Of a stretch of 14,914 nucleotides of DNA, positions 1-8,180 are shown piece by piece; the first letter of the stretch is position 1, and every line of letters starts with the position of its first letter. The notes beneath the pieces were generated by a model that saw nothing but the letters and a program-made list of their open reading frames with translations, had not been told where the DNA came from and did not search any database. The DNA comes from Prolixibacteraceae bacterium (GTDB lineage: Bacteria > Bacteroidota > Bacteroidia > Bacteroidales > Prolixibacteraceae). The translations under genes and the position numbers were made by a program. The stretch is from assembly GCA_027451165.1 (NCBI GenBank), contig DAIDJX010000054.1:1-14914 (forward strand), given 5' to 3'.

Positions 1-2
1 AT

Positions 3-881
3 GTTCCACCGGCAGGTGATAAACGAATGACCATTCCCGGCGATTCCCTGAAAGAAGCGCTTCCTGTTTTTACCGTTACGGGCAGGGTGATCCAGCAATT
101 GCTCGATGGAACGGGTGTTGACCTTGTTCAGTTTGAAAAGACGGCTGCAGAGAAAATGACACCGGCTTCGCTCCTGCTTCCAGGGAAATATATTAAGTTC
201 AGAACCACCGTAAATTCCCGGATCATCCGGTCCAGAAACGTGCTGGGGTATATTGAGGGAGAAAAGAAGAATGAATTGGTGATCATTGGCGCTCATTACG
301 ACCATGTCGGTAAAACCGATGGTTGGGTTTTCAACGGGGCCGACGACAATGCATCAGGAACGGTTGGTGTAATGGCCATTGCGCGCGCTGTGGCAGCCAC
401 CGGGAAAAAACCGGAGAAGACCATTGTGTTTGCTGCCTGGTCGGGAGAAGAGAAGGGCTTGCTGGGATCGCGCTACTTTGTAAGCCATCTTCCGGATTCG
501 GTCAAAGTTGCCGTGTACCTCAATTATGATATGATTTCACGGGATGAAGAAGGTGATACCAAGGGGAACAAGGCTGAAATGACCTATACGGAAGCCTTTC
601 CGGGTTTGAAGGAAATGACTGCAAAGCTGATTAAAGAGAAAAATATTAACCTGGATATGACCTATACCTCAGCGAAGCAGCCGGGAGGGGGAAGCGATCA
701 TGCCCCGTTTGCTGCAGTGGGCATCCCCATCTTTTATTATATGGCGGCCATGCATCCTGATTATCATTTGCCTTCGGATGAAGTCAGCAAAATAAACTGG
801 GAGAAGACCACGAACATTATCAGAACCGGTTTCCTGAGCGTTTGGGAACTGGCCAACGGTGATAAATACCTGAAGCCATAG
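3..881 (+). CDS. M28 family zinc aminopeptidase, C-terminal part (5' truncated by window edge)
   Basis: The frame is open to the left edge: codons before the first ATG at 27 continue in frame (VPPAGDKR-M), so the real start lies outside the window and 292 residues are visible. All the metal and catalytic signatures of the M28 co-catalytic di-zinc exopeptidase family are present in order: GAHYDH (zinc His at 294-296), GADDNASG (bridging Asp at 345-347), SGEEKG (catalytic Glu and ligand Glu at 447-452), NYDMI (Asp at 528-530) and GGGSDHAPF (zinc His at 699-701). The segment before GAHYDH resembles the tail of the PA-like or lid region usual in Bacteroidota members. The likely role is removal of N-terminal amino acids from peptides in the periplasm or outside the cell. 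No signal peptide can be seen because the N terminus is missing. The gene converges on the GldJ-type gene. Family is certain; substrate is not. Confidence 0.93.
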   Translation, partial: VPPAGDKRMTIPGDSLKEALPVFTVTGRVIQQLLDGTGVDLVQFEKTAAEKMTPASLLLPGKYIKFRTTVNSRIIRSRNVLGYIEGEKKNELVIIGAHYDHVGKTDGWVFNGADDNASGTVGVMAIARAVAATGKKPEKTIVFAAWSGEEKGLLGSRYFVSHLPDSVKVAVYLNYDMISRDEEGDTKGNKAEMTYTEAFPGLKEMTAKLIKEKNINLDMTYTSAKQPGGGSDHAPFAAVGIPIFYYMAAMHPDYHLPSDEVSKINWEKTTNIIRTGFLSVWELANGDKYLKP

Positions 882-883
882 AC

Positions 884-917
884 AAAAAAAGAGGCGGGGT
901 AACCTGCCTCTTTTTTT
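884..917. terminator. Bidirectional intrinsic terminator between convergent genes
   Basis: An A7 run (884-890) is followed by stem GAGGCGGG (891-898), loop GTAA and stem CCTGCCTC (903-910), then a T8 run (911-918). The stem has eight pairs with a single G-U wobble. Because the A run mirrors the T run, the structure works on both strands: it starts 3 bases after the M28 stop and sits 18 bases beyond the stop of the minus-strand GldJ-type gene. Confidence 0.93.
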
Positions 918-934
918 TATAGCTTATCTGATCA

Positions 935-2365
935 TCAGAATCCTCCCGGGCTGCCTACCCTTGTCATTGCACAGCGGAAGCCGAGGTCATCCTGCGACTT
1001 GGTTTCATTGAGGTAACGGCGGGTTCCGGGGGTCAGCCAGTAGGGGCGGTCTTTCCAGGAACCTCCTTTATATACCCTGACGCTGTCGCTCAAAAGGGAT
1101 GAGAAAAAGCCCGGCCGGTCATCCTGAATGTACATGTCCTTTGTTTTGTTTCCCTGGACGCTTGTCCATTGGTCACCGTCGATGATCTGGGAGTTGGGAT
1201 CGCCATCCTTGAAGTTGCGGAAATCCCTCAGGGTATCCAGCTTCATTACGCCATACTGGTCGCGCGAAAGATTTCCAAGGGAATCCTTGCTGGGAACAGT
1301 AAAGATATTTCCCCGGAAAGGCTGGAATTCTGCCAAATCACGGAAAGACAGGGGACGATACACATCATAAACCCATTCGTTGACATTCCCGGCCATACAA
1401 TAAAGCCCGAAATCATTGGGTTTGTAAGAAGTAATAGGTGCTGCCACATCGGCACGGTCGTTCAGTGAACCGGCCATACCCATCAGGTCACCCCTGCCTC
1501 GGGTAAAGTTGGCCTGCATTCTGCCTTTGTATTTTTTTGAATCTTCCCTCATGTAAACGCCATTCCAGGGATACATTTTCCGGTCGGAAAGCAGTTCCGC
1601 TTCGGTATTACCGATAAGTCCCAGAGCGGCATATTCCCATTCCGCTTCGGTAGGAAGGCGGTAAGTGGGAAGAAGAATTCCATCTTCCCATCTGACACTG
1701 CGGGGAGTATTGTCTGAATTCTCCAGTGTTTTCTTTCCGGCGGTCCCCTGGTAAAGCCCTGCCAGGTATGTATCCGTTGTGAATACATTTTGTCCGGTCT
1801 GAGCCGGATCATGGTTGAGTAAACCCTTGTCTACCAGGATCTGTTCGTTAACACGGTCGGTCCTCCAGCCGCAATAGGCATTGGCCTGGGTCCAGGAAAC
1901 TCCAACCACCGGATAGTCGGCATAAGCCGGGTGGCGGAAGTAATTCTGGATATAGGGTTCGTTGTATGCCAGTTCTTCTCTCCAGGATAGTGTGTCGGGC
2001 AATATGGATTCAATTTTCTTCCGGTCGCCTGGGTAAACCCGTTGCGTCCAATAGACGAACTCCCGGTAATCCTGGTTGGAAACCTCGGTTTCATCCATAT
2101 AAAAGGAAGCCACAGTAACCCTGCGTTGTACATTGTCCCATTTCGACATCACATCTTCTTCCACCCGTCCCATCGTGAAAGTACCCCCTTCGATAAATAC
2201 CAGACCAGGGCCGGCTGTTTGTTCGTACCCGGAAATATAAGGGATGTTTCCTGTCTCAGCATCATTATAAGCCCACCCCGTTGTTCTTGATTTGGATTGC
2301 TTTTTAAAAACACAACCAGAAACCGCCAGGGCTATCAGCATAAAAACCAGAGCTTTACGCATCAT
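935..2365 (-). CDS. gldJ: GldJ/GldK-type T9SS and gliding lipoprotein (SUMF1/FGE-sulfatase fold)
   Basis: Lipoprotein signal peptide: MMRK basic end, hydrophobic core, then lipobox AVSGC with Cys18 as the lipidation site. The mature start has the GWAYND element seen in GldJ/GldK proteins. The rest is a formylglycine-generating-enzyme-like fold: GGTFTMG, DETEVSNQDY, PVVGVSWTQA, YRLPTEAEWEYAA, GNVNEWVYD, GGSWKDRP and DLGFRCA. In this family the fold is structural rather than enzymatic. GldK/PorK forms outer-membrane-associated rings with GldN/PorN; GldJ is a paralogue needed for gliding. I favour GldJ because the gene neighbours porU-porV (from memory, gldJ lies beside porU in Flavobacterium johnsoniae) and no porL/M/N genes follow it. 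A TTG two codons upstream (2371) is possible, but the tandem ATGs at 2365 and 2362 fit the signal peptide better. Fold and lipoprotein nature are near certain; J versus K is an inference. Confidence 0.8.
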   Translation of the reverse strand: MMRKALVFMLIALAVSGCVFKKQSKSRTTGWAYNDAETGNIPYISGYEQTAGPGLVFIEGGTFTMGRVEEDVMSKWDNVQRRVTVASFYMDETEVSNQDYREFVYWTQRVYPGDRKKIESILPDTLSWREELAYNEPYIQNYFRHPAYADYPVVGVSWTQANAYCGWRTDRVNEQILVDKGLLNHDPAQTGQNVFTTDTYLAGLYQGTAGKKTLENSDNTPRSVRWEDGILLPTYRLPTEAEWEYAALGLIGNTEAELLSDRKMYPWNGVYMREDSKKYKGRMQANFTRGRGDLMGMAGSLNDRADVAAPITSYKPNDFGLYCMAGNVNEWVYDVYRPLSFRDLAEFQPFRGNIFTVPSKDSLGNLSRDQYGVMKLDTLRDFRNFKDGDPNSQIIDGDQWTSVQGNKTKDMYIQDDRPGFFSSLLSDSVRVYKGGSWKDRPYWLTPGTRRYLNETKSQDDLGFRCAMTRVGSPGGF

Positions 2366-2401
2366 ATACAAAAAATTAATTTAGCCTTTTTTTTAATGTC
2401 A

Positions 2402-2409
2402 CAAATATA
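2402..2409 (-). promoter_or_regulatory. Probable -7 promoter box of the GldJ-type gene
   Basis: The minus strand reads TATATTTG, an exact match to the Bacteroidota -7 consensus TAnnTTTG, 36 bases upstream of the ATG at 2365. No clear TTG -33 element lies 17-23 bases further upstream, so the call rests on the -7 box and its position. Confidence 0.5.
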
Positions 2410-2561
2410 ACTAATTCATCCGATCATTATTGTACGGAAATTTGAATATTTCACCATTTCATGGTAAACTCCTCTGAATCTTAACATAAGGTGCCAATAA
2501 TCAAATATCCCACAGAGAATTTTCTCCCTCTGATTCAGTAATAAACTTTTAACGGTGGTGG

Positions 2562-2588
2562 TTTGTTTTTTATTTCATGATACATTTG
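2562..2588 (+). promoter_or_regulatory. Probable porU promoter
   Basis: TACATTTG (2581-2588) matches the Bacteroidota -7 consensus TAnnTTTG. TTTG at 2562-2565 is a possible -33 element, but the 15-base spacing is shorter than the usual 17-23. Transcription would start near 2593-2596, giving a leader of about 65 bases before the porU ATG. Confidence 0.5.
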
Positions 2589-2660
2589 CCTGATGTTCCT
2601 TGCTTTGTAAATAGGAAGAGTAAGGACAATAATCCGCATTAGGCACCGTTTTGAAATAGT

Positions 2661-5600
2661 ATGTCCGGAATTCGAAAATTTATTGCTGTCATCCTGCTGG
2701 TTCCGCTCTTTTCCCTTTCTTTTACCGGGATGGAGGGAACGGCTGCTCCTGAAGGTTACCCATGGAAAAGCAGTTCCGTCCTCAGCAGCGGAAAATGGGT
2801 AAAAATCAAAACCACCCGGAAGGGAATCTACAAGGTTACTTACGACAAACTGAAAACCTGGGGATTTACCGCTCCTGAATTGGTTAACGTCTATGGTTCT
2901 GGTGGGTATAAACTGGAAGAATCGCTTTCGGCTGTCCCGGTGGATGACCTGGTACTGAATAAAGCCTGGCGTGGGAAAGACAATGCCGGAAAAGACGCCC
3001 TTTATTTTTACTCCACCGGAACGGTGAAATGGAGTTGGGATTCCGGAAGTGGCTTATTCCGGCATATACGCAATCCATATTCGGAGGATGGTTATTACTT
3101 CCTCAGCCAACTGGGCGATAAGGCTAACAACGTGGAAGTTTCACCGGCACCTGCCAAAACTGCTGACCAGGTTATTACGGCCTTTGATGACTTTAAGTTA
3201 TATGAAACTGAACAATATAACCTGATCGAATCGGGACAACAGTGGTTTGGGGAGAAATTTATACGGACAACCTCCCGGACTTTTAACATGACCTGCGATA
3301 ACTTTGTGCCGGGTTCGCAGGCTTTGTTGCTGATCCATGGAGCAGGAAGATCCTCATCTGCTTCTTCCTTTGACATTACCCTGAATCAGGCTAAACTTTC
3401 CAGCATCACCTTCCCTGCTGTCGACCTGGAGAACGCCACCGGTCAATATGCAGAAGAGGTACAGCAATTGTATCCTTTTAATGTATCAGCTGCGTCACAG
3501 GTTCTTTCCCTGTTGTATTCCGCTTCCAACAGTTTGTCGGAAGCATGGCTGGATTATTTTACCATCAACTGGAGGCGGCAACTTCAGTTGACGGGAAATG
3601 AACTCTATTTCCGGGATGCTAAAAGTGCAGGTGCCGGGAAAGTTGTTCAGTTCAATCTTGAAAACGGAACAGGGGGTGTAAAAGTGTTTGACGTTACCGA
3701 CCCTGCCAACATATCGGAAGTAAGCGCTACGGAAGAAGGAACCCGCCTGGTTTTCAAAAGATCAGCAGACCAGGTCAGGGAATATGTGGCTTTCAAACCT
3801 GCTGCCGATTTTCCGGAGCCTACTTTGGTGGGAGAGGTTGCCAATCAAAATCTTCATGCTTTGGCTGTTCCTGATTTGCTGATTGTTTCTCATCCGGATT
3901 TTCTTGCTCAGGCCAGTAAAGTGGCTGATTTTCACCGGCAGAAGGACAACATGACCGTAAATGTAGTGACTACCACCCAGGTATTCAATGAGTTCGGATC
4001 AGGAAGTCCGGATGCCACTGCCATCAGAAGCCTGGTAAAAATGTTCAGGGACCGCAACAGCAAAATTAAATATGTACTGCTTTACGGCGACGGCAGCTAT
4101 GACAACAGGAACCTGACCGGAGCCAACAAGGCCTTTATCCCTACATTCCAGTCGGACAATTCACTGACCCCAACAGCTTCTTTTGTTACCGATGATTACT
4201 TTGTAATCCTGGATCCGGGGGAAAGTGTTTATGACGGATTGATGGATCTTGGCATCGGAAGGTTGCCTGTTTCCTCAGTCTATGAGGCGCAGACTGTGGC
4301 TGATAAAATTCTGAATTATTATTCTCCTGAATCAATGGGGATTTGGAGAACCAACCTGTGCTTTATTGGCGACGACCAGGATGGAAACCTGCACATGTCT
4401 GATTCTGAAATACTTGCTACACAGGTAAACAGTGAACACCGTGAATTCCAGACCGATAAGATTTACTTTGACGCCTATCCGCAGATTACCACGCCGGCCG
4501 GCGAAAGGTACCCCGGCGTTGTTGATGCACTGAATAAAAGGGTTAAGGACGGGGTGCTCATCCTCAATTATGTGGGACACGCGAATGAACGGTATTTGTC
4601 GGATGAGCGGGTGTTAGATGTCTCTGCCATTAATTCCTGGACGAACAGTAAAAATCTGCCCATTTTCGTAACGGCGACTTGCGAATTCAGTCGTTTTGAT
4701 GCCAGTGAGACTTCCGCAGGAGAGTACATCCTGCTGAACCCTAACGGCGGAGGGATTGGTCTTTTCTCTACCACACGGGTTGTTTACGCCTATTCCAACT
4801 TCCTGTTAAGCAGGAATTTCTACAAATATGCCTTTGAAAAAGACAGTGAAGGGTTGAACTACCGGATGGGGGATATCATGCGGTTGGCTAAGATAAACAC
4901 CCTGAACACCCTTAATAAAAGGAATTTTTCACTTTTGGCTGATCCTGCCTTACGCTTATCCTATCCCAAATACCGGGTGGTAACCCTTACCGTTAATCAG
5001 AAACCAGCCCTTACCACAGCGGATACCCTGAAGGCGCTCAGCAAAGTCACCATCACAGGGGAAATCACCAACAATTTCGGAGCAAAACTGAACAGTTTTA
5101 CCGGCACCATAACCGCTGTTGTTTATGACAAGGTTTCAGTAAGAAATACGCTTGGAAATGCCGGTGAGGATCCATTCACCTATAAAGTGCAGGAAAACAT
5201 CATCTACAAGGGAGAAGCTTCGGTGTCGAATGGTAGTTTTTCTTTCAGTTTCGTGGTTCCCAAGGATATTTCCTATAATCTGGGCAATGGCAAAATTCTC
5301 TATTATGCCCAGAACGGGGAGGACGATGCGCATGGCGCATTTGAAAATTTTGTGCTGGGCGGAACTTCTTCAGGCCAGCTGGCAGACAATAAAGGCCCGG
5401 AGGTGAAGCTTTATCTCAATGATTCTTCTTTCCGGAACGGACAGAATACCAACCAGAATCCGCTGATGTTGGCAGAAATTTCCGACGAAAACGGAATTAA
5501 TACTGTTGGAACCGGGATCGGACATGATATCACAGCCATTCTGGATGACGACAACAGCAATGTGCTCATCCTGAATGAGTATTACCGGGCAGCCAGGAAT

Positions 5601-6038
5601 GATTATACCAAAGGTACGCTTTCTTATCCGCTTAAAGGACTTTCCACAGGTTTACACACCCTGCGGCTGAAAGTTTGGGATGTGGCCAATAATTCCACGG
5701 AAGTGAAGATTGATTTTGTGGTGACCGGTGATTTTACGATTGAAACAGTTCAGAATATTCCCAATCCGGTTTCCCGGTATACCGATTTCACTTTTAGCCA
5801 TAACCAGACCGATGCCACCCTGCTTACCCAGATCGAGATATTCAATCTGGCCGGGCAAAGGATTGACTTGCTGAAACAACAGGTATCCTCCAGCGGGAAC
5901 ACCAGCAGCCCTGTGAAGTGGGTCATGGCAGAGCGGGGAATTCAGTTGCGGAATGGAGTCTATCCTTACCGGATCACCATCCGTTCGGCTGATGGCAAAC
6001 TGGCCTCCAAGTCCGGAAAAATGCTTATCGCCCGTTAA
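2661..6038 (+). CDS. porU: T9SS sortase PorU (C25 gingipain-like cysteine peptidase)
   Basis: 1125 residues, close to the Porphyromonas PorU length. Residues 1-28 form a signal peptide (basic start, hydrophobic core, Ala-rich end). The C25 peptidase domain occupies roughly residues 400-770. Catalytic His640 lies in NYVGHANERY and catalytic Cys674 in FVTATCEFSRFD, the paired motifs of gingipain-like proteases. An Ig-like region follows, and residues from about 1031 (NIPNPVSRYTDF) to the end, closing with GVYPYRITI and SGKMLIAR, form the T9SS C-terminal domain. In characterised systems PorU removes the CTD of cargo at the cell surface and joins it to a lipid or sugar anchor, working with PorV, PorQ and PorZ; its own CTD is kept. 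porV follows after 100 bases. The ATG at 2661 is the only start that keeps the signal peptide; no Shine-Dalgarno site is seen, as is normal for the phylum. Confidence 0.95.
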   Translation: MSGIRKFIAVILLVPLFSLSFTGMEGTAAPEGYPWKSSSVLSSGKWVKIKTTRKGIYKVTYDKLKTWGFTAPELVNVYGSGGYKLEESLSAVPVDDLVLNKAWRGKDNAGKDALYFYSTGTVKWSWDSGSGLFRHIRNPYSEDGYYFLSQLGDKANNVEVSPAPAKTADQVITAFDDFKLYETEQYNLIESGQQWFGEKFIRTTSRTFNMTCDNFVPGSQALLLIHGAGRSSSASSFDITLNQAKLSSITFPAVDLENATGQYAEEVQQLYPFNVSAASQVLSLLYSASNSLSEAWLDYFTINWRRQLQLTGNELYFRDAKSAGAGKVVQFNLENGTGGVKVFDVTDPANISEVSATEEGTRLVFKRSADQVREYVAFKPAADFPEPTLVGEVANQNLHALAVPDLLIVSHPDFLAQASKVADFHRQKDNMTVNVVTTTQVFNEFGSGSPDATAIRSLVKMFRDRNSKIKYVLLYGDGSYDNRNLTGANKAFIPTFQSDNSLTPTASFVTDDYFVILDPGESVYDGLMDLGIGRLPVSSVYEAQTVADKILNYYSPESMGIWRTNLCFIGDDQDGNLHMSDSEILATQVNSEHREFQTDKIYFDAYPQITTPAGERYPGVVDALNKRVKDGVLILNYVGHANERYLSDERVLDVSAINSWTNSKNLPIFVTATCEFSRFDASETSAGEYILLNPNGGGIGLFSTTRVVYAYSNFLLSRNFYKYAFEKDSEGLNYRMGDIMRLAKINTLNTLNKRNFSLLADPALRLSYPKYRVVTLTVNQKPALTTADTLKALSKVTITGEITNNFGAKLNSFTGTITAVVYDKVSVRNTLGNAGEDPFTYKVQENIIYKGEASVSNGSFSFSFVVPKDISYNLGNGKILYYAQNGEDDAHGAFENFVLGGTSSGQLADNKGPEVKLYLNDSSFRNGQNTNQNPLMLAEISDENGINTVGTGIGHDITAILDDDNSNVLILNEYYRAARNDYTKGTLSYPLKGLSTGLHTLRLKVWDVANNSTEVKIDFVVTGDFTIETVQNIPNPVSRYTDFTFSHNQTDATLLTQIEIFNLAGQRIDLLKQQVSSSGNTSSPVKWVMAERGIQLRNGVYPYRITIRSADGKLASKSGKMLIAR

Positions 6039-6040
6039 TT

Positions 6041-6085
6041 TTGTCAGGCAGATAATATTTTTCAGGCTTCACCGTTTTTCAGGCA
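6041..6085 (+). repeat. Three direct TTnTCAGGC repeats upstream of the porV promoter
   Basis: Copies are TTGTCAGGCA (6041-6050), TTTTCAGGCT (6059-6068) and TTTTCAGGCA (6076-6085), starting 18 and 17 bases apart. The last abuts the TTG -33 element of the porV promoter. Arrangement and place suit an activator or repressor array, but three 9-10-base copies could also be chance. Confidence 0.4.
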
Positions 6086-6117
6086 TTGAATCGCAATCAA
6101 TAAAAGTTCTATCTTTG
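6086..6117 (+). promoter_or_regulatory. porV promoter (TTG-N21-TATCTTTG)
   Basis: TTG (6086-6088), 21 bases, then TATCTTTG (6110-6117) followed by CAC: a full match to the Bacteroidota promoter consensus TTG-N17-23-TAnnTTTG. Start of transcription is expected near 6122-6125, giving a leader of about 15 bases before the ATG at 6139. porV, ispF and the thioredoxin-like gene can therefore be made without porU. Confidence 0.8.
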
Positions 6118-6138
6118 CACCCTTTGAAAATTTTCATT

Positions 6139-7317
6139 ATGATCAGATCAGTCAGGTTATTTGTAGTAGTATCAGTGTTATTGATCATTGCAGCCAAAGG
6201 CTATAGTCAGTCGTCACTGACCGGAGCCAATGTCATCACCACGGGAGTTCCATTTTTAACCATTGCCCCGGATTCCAGGGCTGCAGGTATGGGGGATGCC
6301 GGTGTGGGAACCTCTCCGGATGTGAATGCCCAACACTGGAACCCGGCAAAATATGCTTTTATTGAAAGCGACATGGGGGTTTCCCTTTCCTATTCACCCT
6401 GGCTCAGGGCACTGGTCAACGACATCAACCTGGCTTACCTGGTGGGGTATAAAAAACTCGATGAATACCAGACAGTAAGTTCTTCACTTCGTTATTTTTC
6501 GCTGGGCGACATCGTATTTACCAATGAATATGCGGAATACCAGGGACAGCAAAGTCCGAATGAATTTGCCTTTGACCTGGGTTATACCCGCTTGCTATCG
6601 GATTACTGGGCGGGAGCAGTAGCTGTCAGGTATATCCGTTCCGACCTTACCGGAGGGCAGTTAATCAATGGGGTGGAATCACATGCCGGAAATTCATTTG
6701 CCGCTGATGTGGCTTTTTATTTCAGGAATGAATTTCAGATCCGCAGACAGGAGAACATCTTCTCCGCCGGGATCAACATTCAGAACATCGGTGCAAAAAT
6801 ATCCTATACCGACGGGGAAGTGAAAGACTTTATACCAACCAACCTCAAGCTGGGAGCGGCCTATACGACTGCGCTGGATGATTACAACAGTTTTACCTTT
6901 ACCGCAGATATCAACAAGCTGCTGGTTCCAACCCCGCCAAAGGATACTACCACTTACGATGACGGCGATATCCTCTATCCGGGAGGGATTAATTCCGACA
7001 AGGGGGTTATTGGTGGTATTTTTACCTCCTTTGCTGATGCTCCCGGTGGTTTTAAGGAAGAGTTGCAGGAGATTACCCTTTCTGTCGGGGTAGAATACTG
7101 GTACAACAAACAGTTTGCCCTTCGTGCCGGTTACTTTTATGAGCATGAAAACAAGGGAAACCGGAAATTCATGACGGCTGGTGCAGGATTGAAACTGAAT
7201 GTATTTGCCCTCGATTTTGCCTACCTTTTACCGGTAGCCCGGAACCACCCGCTGGAAAACACCCTCCGCTTTACGCTCTCCTTTGATGTTGAAGCCTTTG
7301 GGGGCCAGCGAAGGTAA
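6139..7317 (+). CDS. porV: T9SS outer-membrane shuttle protein PorV (LptO)
   Basis: 392 residues. A signal peptide ends near YSQ (residues 23-25). The mature protein opens with the block typical of PorV: GANVITTGVPFLTIAPDS, then RAAGMGDAG and HWNPAKYAF. The remainder alternates polar and aromatic residues as in a FadL-like outer-membrane beta barrel and ends in an amphipathic strand (RFTLSFDVEAFG). PorV binds the CTD of cargo leaving the SprA/Sov translocon and passes it to PorU. The reading frame stays open up to 5953 inside porU, but the ATG at 6139 is chosen because it begins the signal peptide and lies just after a consensus promoter. The stop is one base before the ispF ATG, so the two are very likely cotranscribed. 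Confidence 0.94.
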   Translation: MIRSVRLFVVVSVLLIIAAKGYSQSSLTGANVITTGVPFLTIAPDSRAAGMGDAGVGTSPDVNAQHWNPAKYAFIESDMGVSLSYSPWLRALVNDINLAYLVGYKKLDEYQTVSSSLRYFSLGDIVFTNEYAEYQGQQSPNEFAFDLGYTRLLSDYWAGAVAVRYIRSDLTGGQLINGVESHAGNSFAADVAFYFRNEFQIRRQENIFSAGINIQNIGAKISYTDGEVKDFIPTNLKLGAAYTTALDDYNSFTFTADINKLLVPTPPKDTTTYDDGDILYPGGINSDKGVIGGIFTSFADAPGGFKEELQEITLSVGVEYWYNKQFALRAGYFYEHENKGNRKFMTAGAGLKLNVFALDFAYLLPVARNHPLENTLRFTLSFDVEAFGGQRR

Positions 7318-7318
7318 A

Positions 7319-7801
7319 ATGAGCTTCCGTACCGGTTTCGGATTTGATGTCCACCGGCTGGCAGAGGGGGAAAGCCTCTGGCTGGGCGGCATTCTGATCC
7401 CCCACCACCAGGGGACAGTAGCCCATTCCGACGGTGATGTACTGATCCATGCCATTTGTGACGCCTTGCTCGGAGCTGCCCATCTTGGTGACATCGGTTC
7501 CAATTTTCCGGACACTTCTGCGGAATTTAAAAATATCGATTCCAAAATCCTCCTGGCCAGGTGCTGCGACCTTGTCAGAAGACGCAACTATTCCATATCC
7601 AATGTAGATTCCACCATTTGCGCCCAACAGCCAAAACTCAGACCTTTTATTGCCGGGATGGAAGAAAAACTGGCAGAGATAATGAGATTGGACCCTGACA
7701 GCGTATCCATAAAAGCCACTACCACTGAAAAACTGGGCTTTGAAGGCAGGGAAGAGGGTATTTCAGCTTATGCAGTGGTGCTGCTGGTAACTTATCTTTA
7801 A
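7319..7801 (+). CDS. ispF: 2-C-methyl-D-erythritol 2,4-cyclodiphosphate synthase
   Basis: 160 residues, the normal IspF length. It converts CDP-methylerythritol 2-phosphate to the cyclic diphosphate with release of CMP in the MEP isoprenoid pathway, as a cytoplasmic trimer. Diagnostic motifs are present: GFGFDVHRL (zinc Asp and His), AHSDGDVLIHAICDALLG (third zinc His), AAHLGDIGSNFPD, and TTTEKLGFEGREEGI near the C terminus (CDP binding). The ATG at 7319 is preferred over the in-frame ATGs at 7283 and 7286, which lie inside porV and add a tail absent from the family. It starts one base after the porV stop, implying translational coupling. From memory, porU-porV-ispF order also occurs in Porphyromonas gingivalis. 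Confidence 0.97.
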   Translation: MSFRTGFGFDVHRLAEGESLWLGGILIPHHQGTVAHSDGDVLIHAICDALLGAAHLGDIGSNFPDTSAEFKNIDSKILLARCCDLVRRRNYSISNVDSTICAQQPKLRPFIAGMEEKLAEIMRLDPDSVSIKATTTEKLGFEGREEGISAYAVVLLVTYL

Positions 7802-7821
7802 TAAACCGGAGAAACCATCTT

Positions 7822-8172
7822 ATGGATGACCATTCCGGAATTTTCCCCACTGCGGCAGATCAGCCAGAACTGGATCAGCTCATCATTTCCAACCCTGTAG
7901 TTCTACTGTATTTTTCCACACCTTCCTGTAGCGTCTGCCAGACCCTGAAACCCAAGCTGAAAGAGCTGTTGTCAACTGATTTTCCTTCCATTCAAACCCG
8001 GTTTGTGGATGCAGACCGGCAAGCGGAAATTGCTGCCCGATACAGGGTATTTACGGTACCGGTTATCATTCTTTTTGCAGAAGGCCGGGAAGCCATACGC
8101 AAAATCCGGTTTATTAACCTGGATGAATTCCGGGAGGAGACAACCCGTTTATTCCGGTTGCTGGCCGATTAA
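7822..8172 (+). CDS. Thioredoxin-fold protein with CSVC active site
   Basis: 116 residues, the size of a single thioredoxin domain, with no signal peptide, so cytoplasmic. The active-site segment is FSTPSCSVCQTLKP with Cys36 and Cys39, and the cis-proline loop reads VFTVPVIILF. The dipeptide between the cysteines is Ser-Val rather than the Gly-Pro of classical thioredoxin, which usually changes redox potential and partner choice. A disulfide reductase or isomerase role is likely; the substrate is unknown. It lies 20 bases after ispF and probably shares its transcript. A weak GGAG stands 10 bases before the ATG. Its 3' end faces the S41 protease gene across only 8 bases. Confidence 0.87.
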   Translation: MDDHSGIFPTAADQPELDQLIISNPVVLLYFSTPSCSVCQTLKPKLKELLSTDFPSIQTRFVDADRQAEIAARYRVFTVPVIILFAEGREAIRKIRFINLDEFREETTRLFRLLAD

Positions 8173-8180
8173 TTATCCTT

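Larger units (their letters stand above)
2366..2660. other. Divergent intergenic region gldJ-porU
   Basis: This 295-base, AT-rich region between divergent genes has many stops in all frames and no plausible gene. It holds a TAnnTTTG box for each gene. It also has a small hairpin (ACCAT-TTC-ATGGT, 2453-2465) and a GAGAA-TT-TTCTC dyad (2515-2526), both too short to call operators. The outward divergence allows common control of gldJ and porU-porV. Confidence 0.6.

Noticed and set aside
5953..6138. N-terminal extension of the porV frame into the porU 3' end
   Set aside because: The PorV signal peptide starts at 6139, just after a consensus promoter; the extension overlaps the coded PorU CTD.
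7271..7627. Two overlapping minus-strand frames opposite ispF
   Set aside because: Antisense to an intact ispF with conserved zinc motifs; no independent support.
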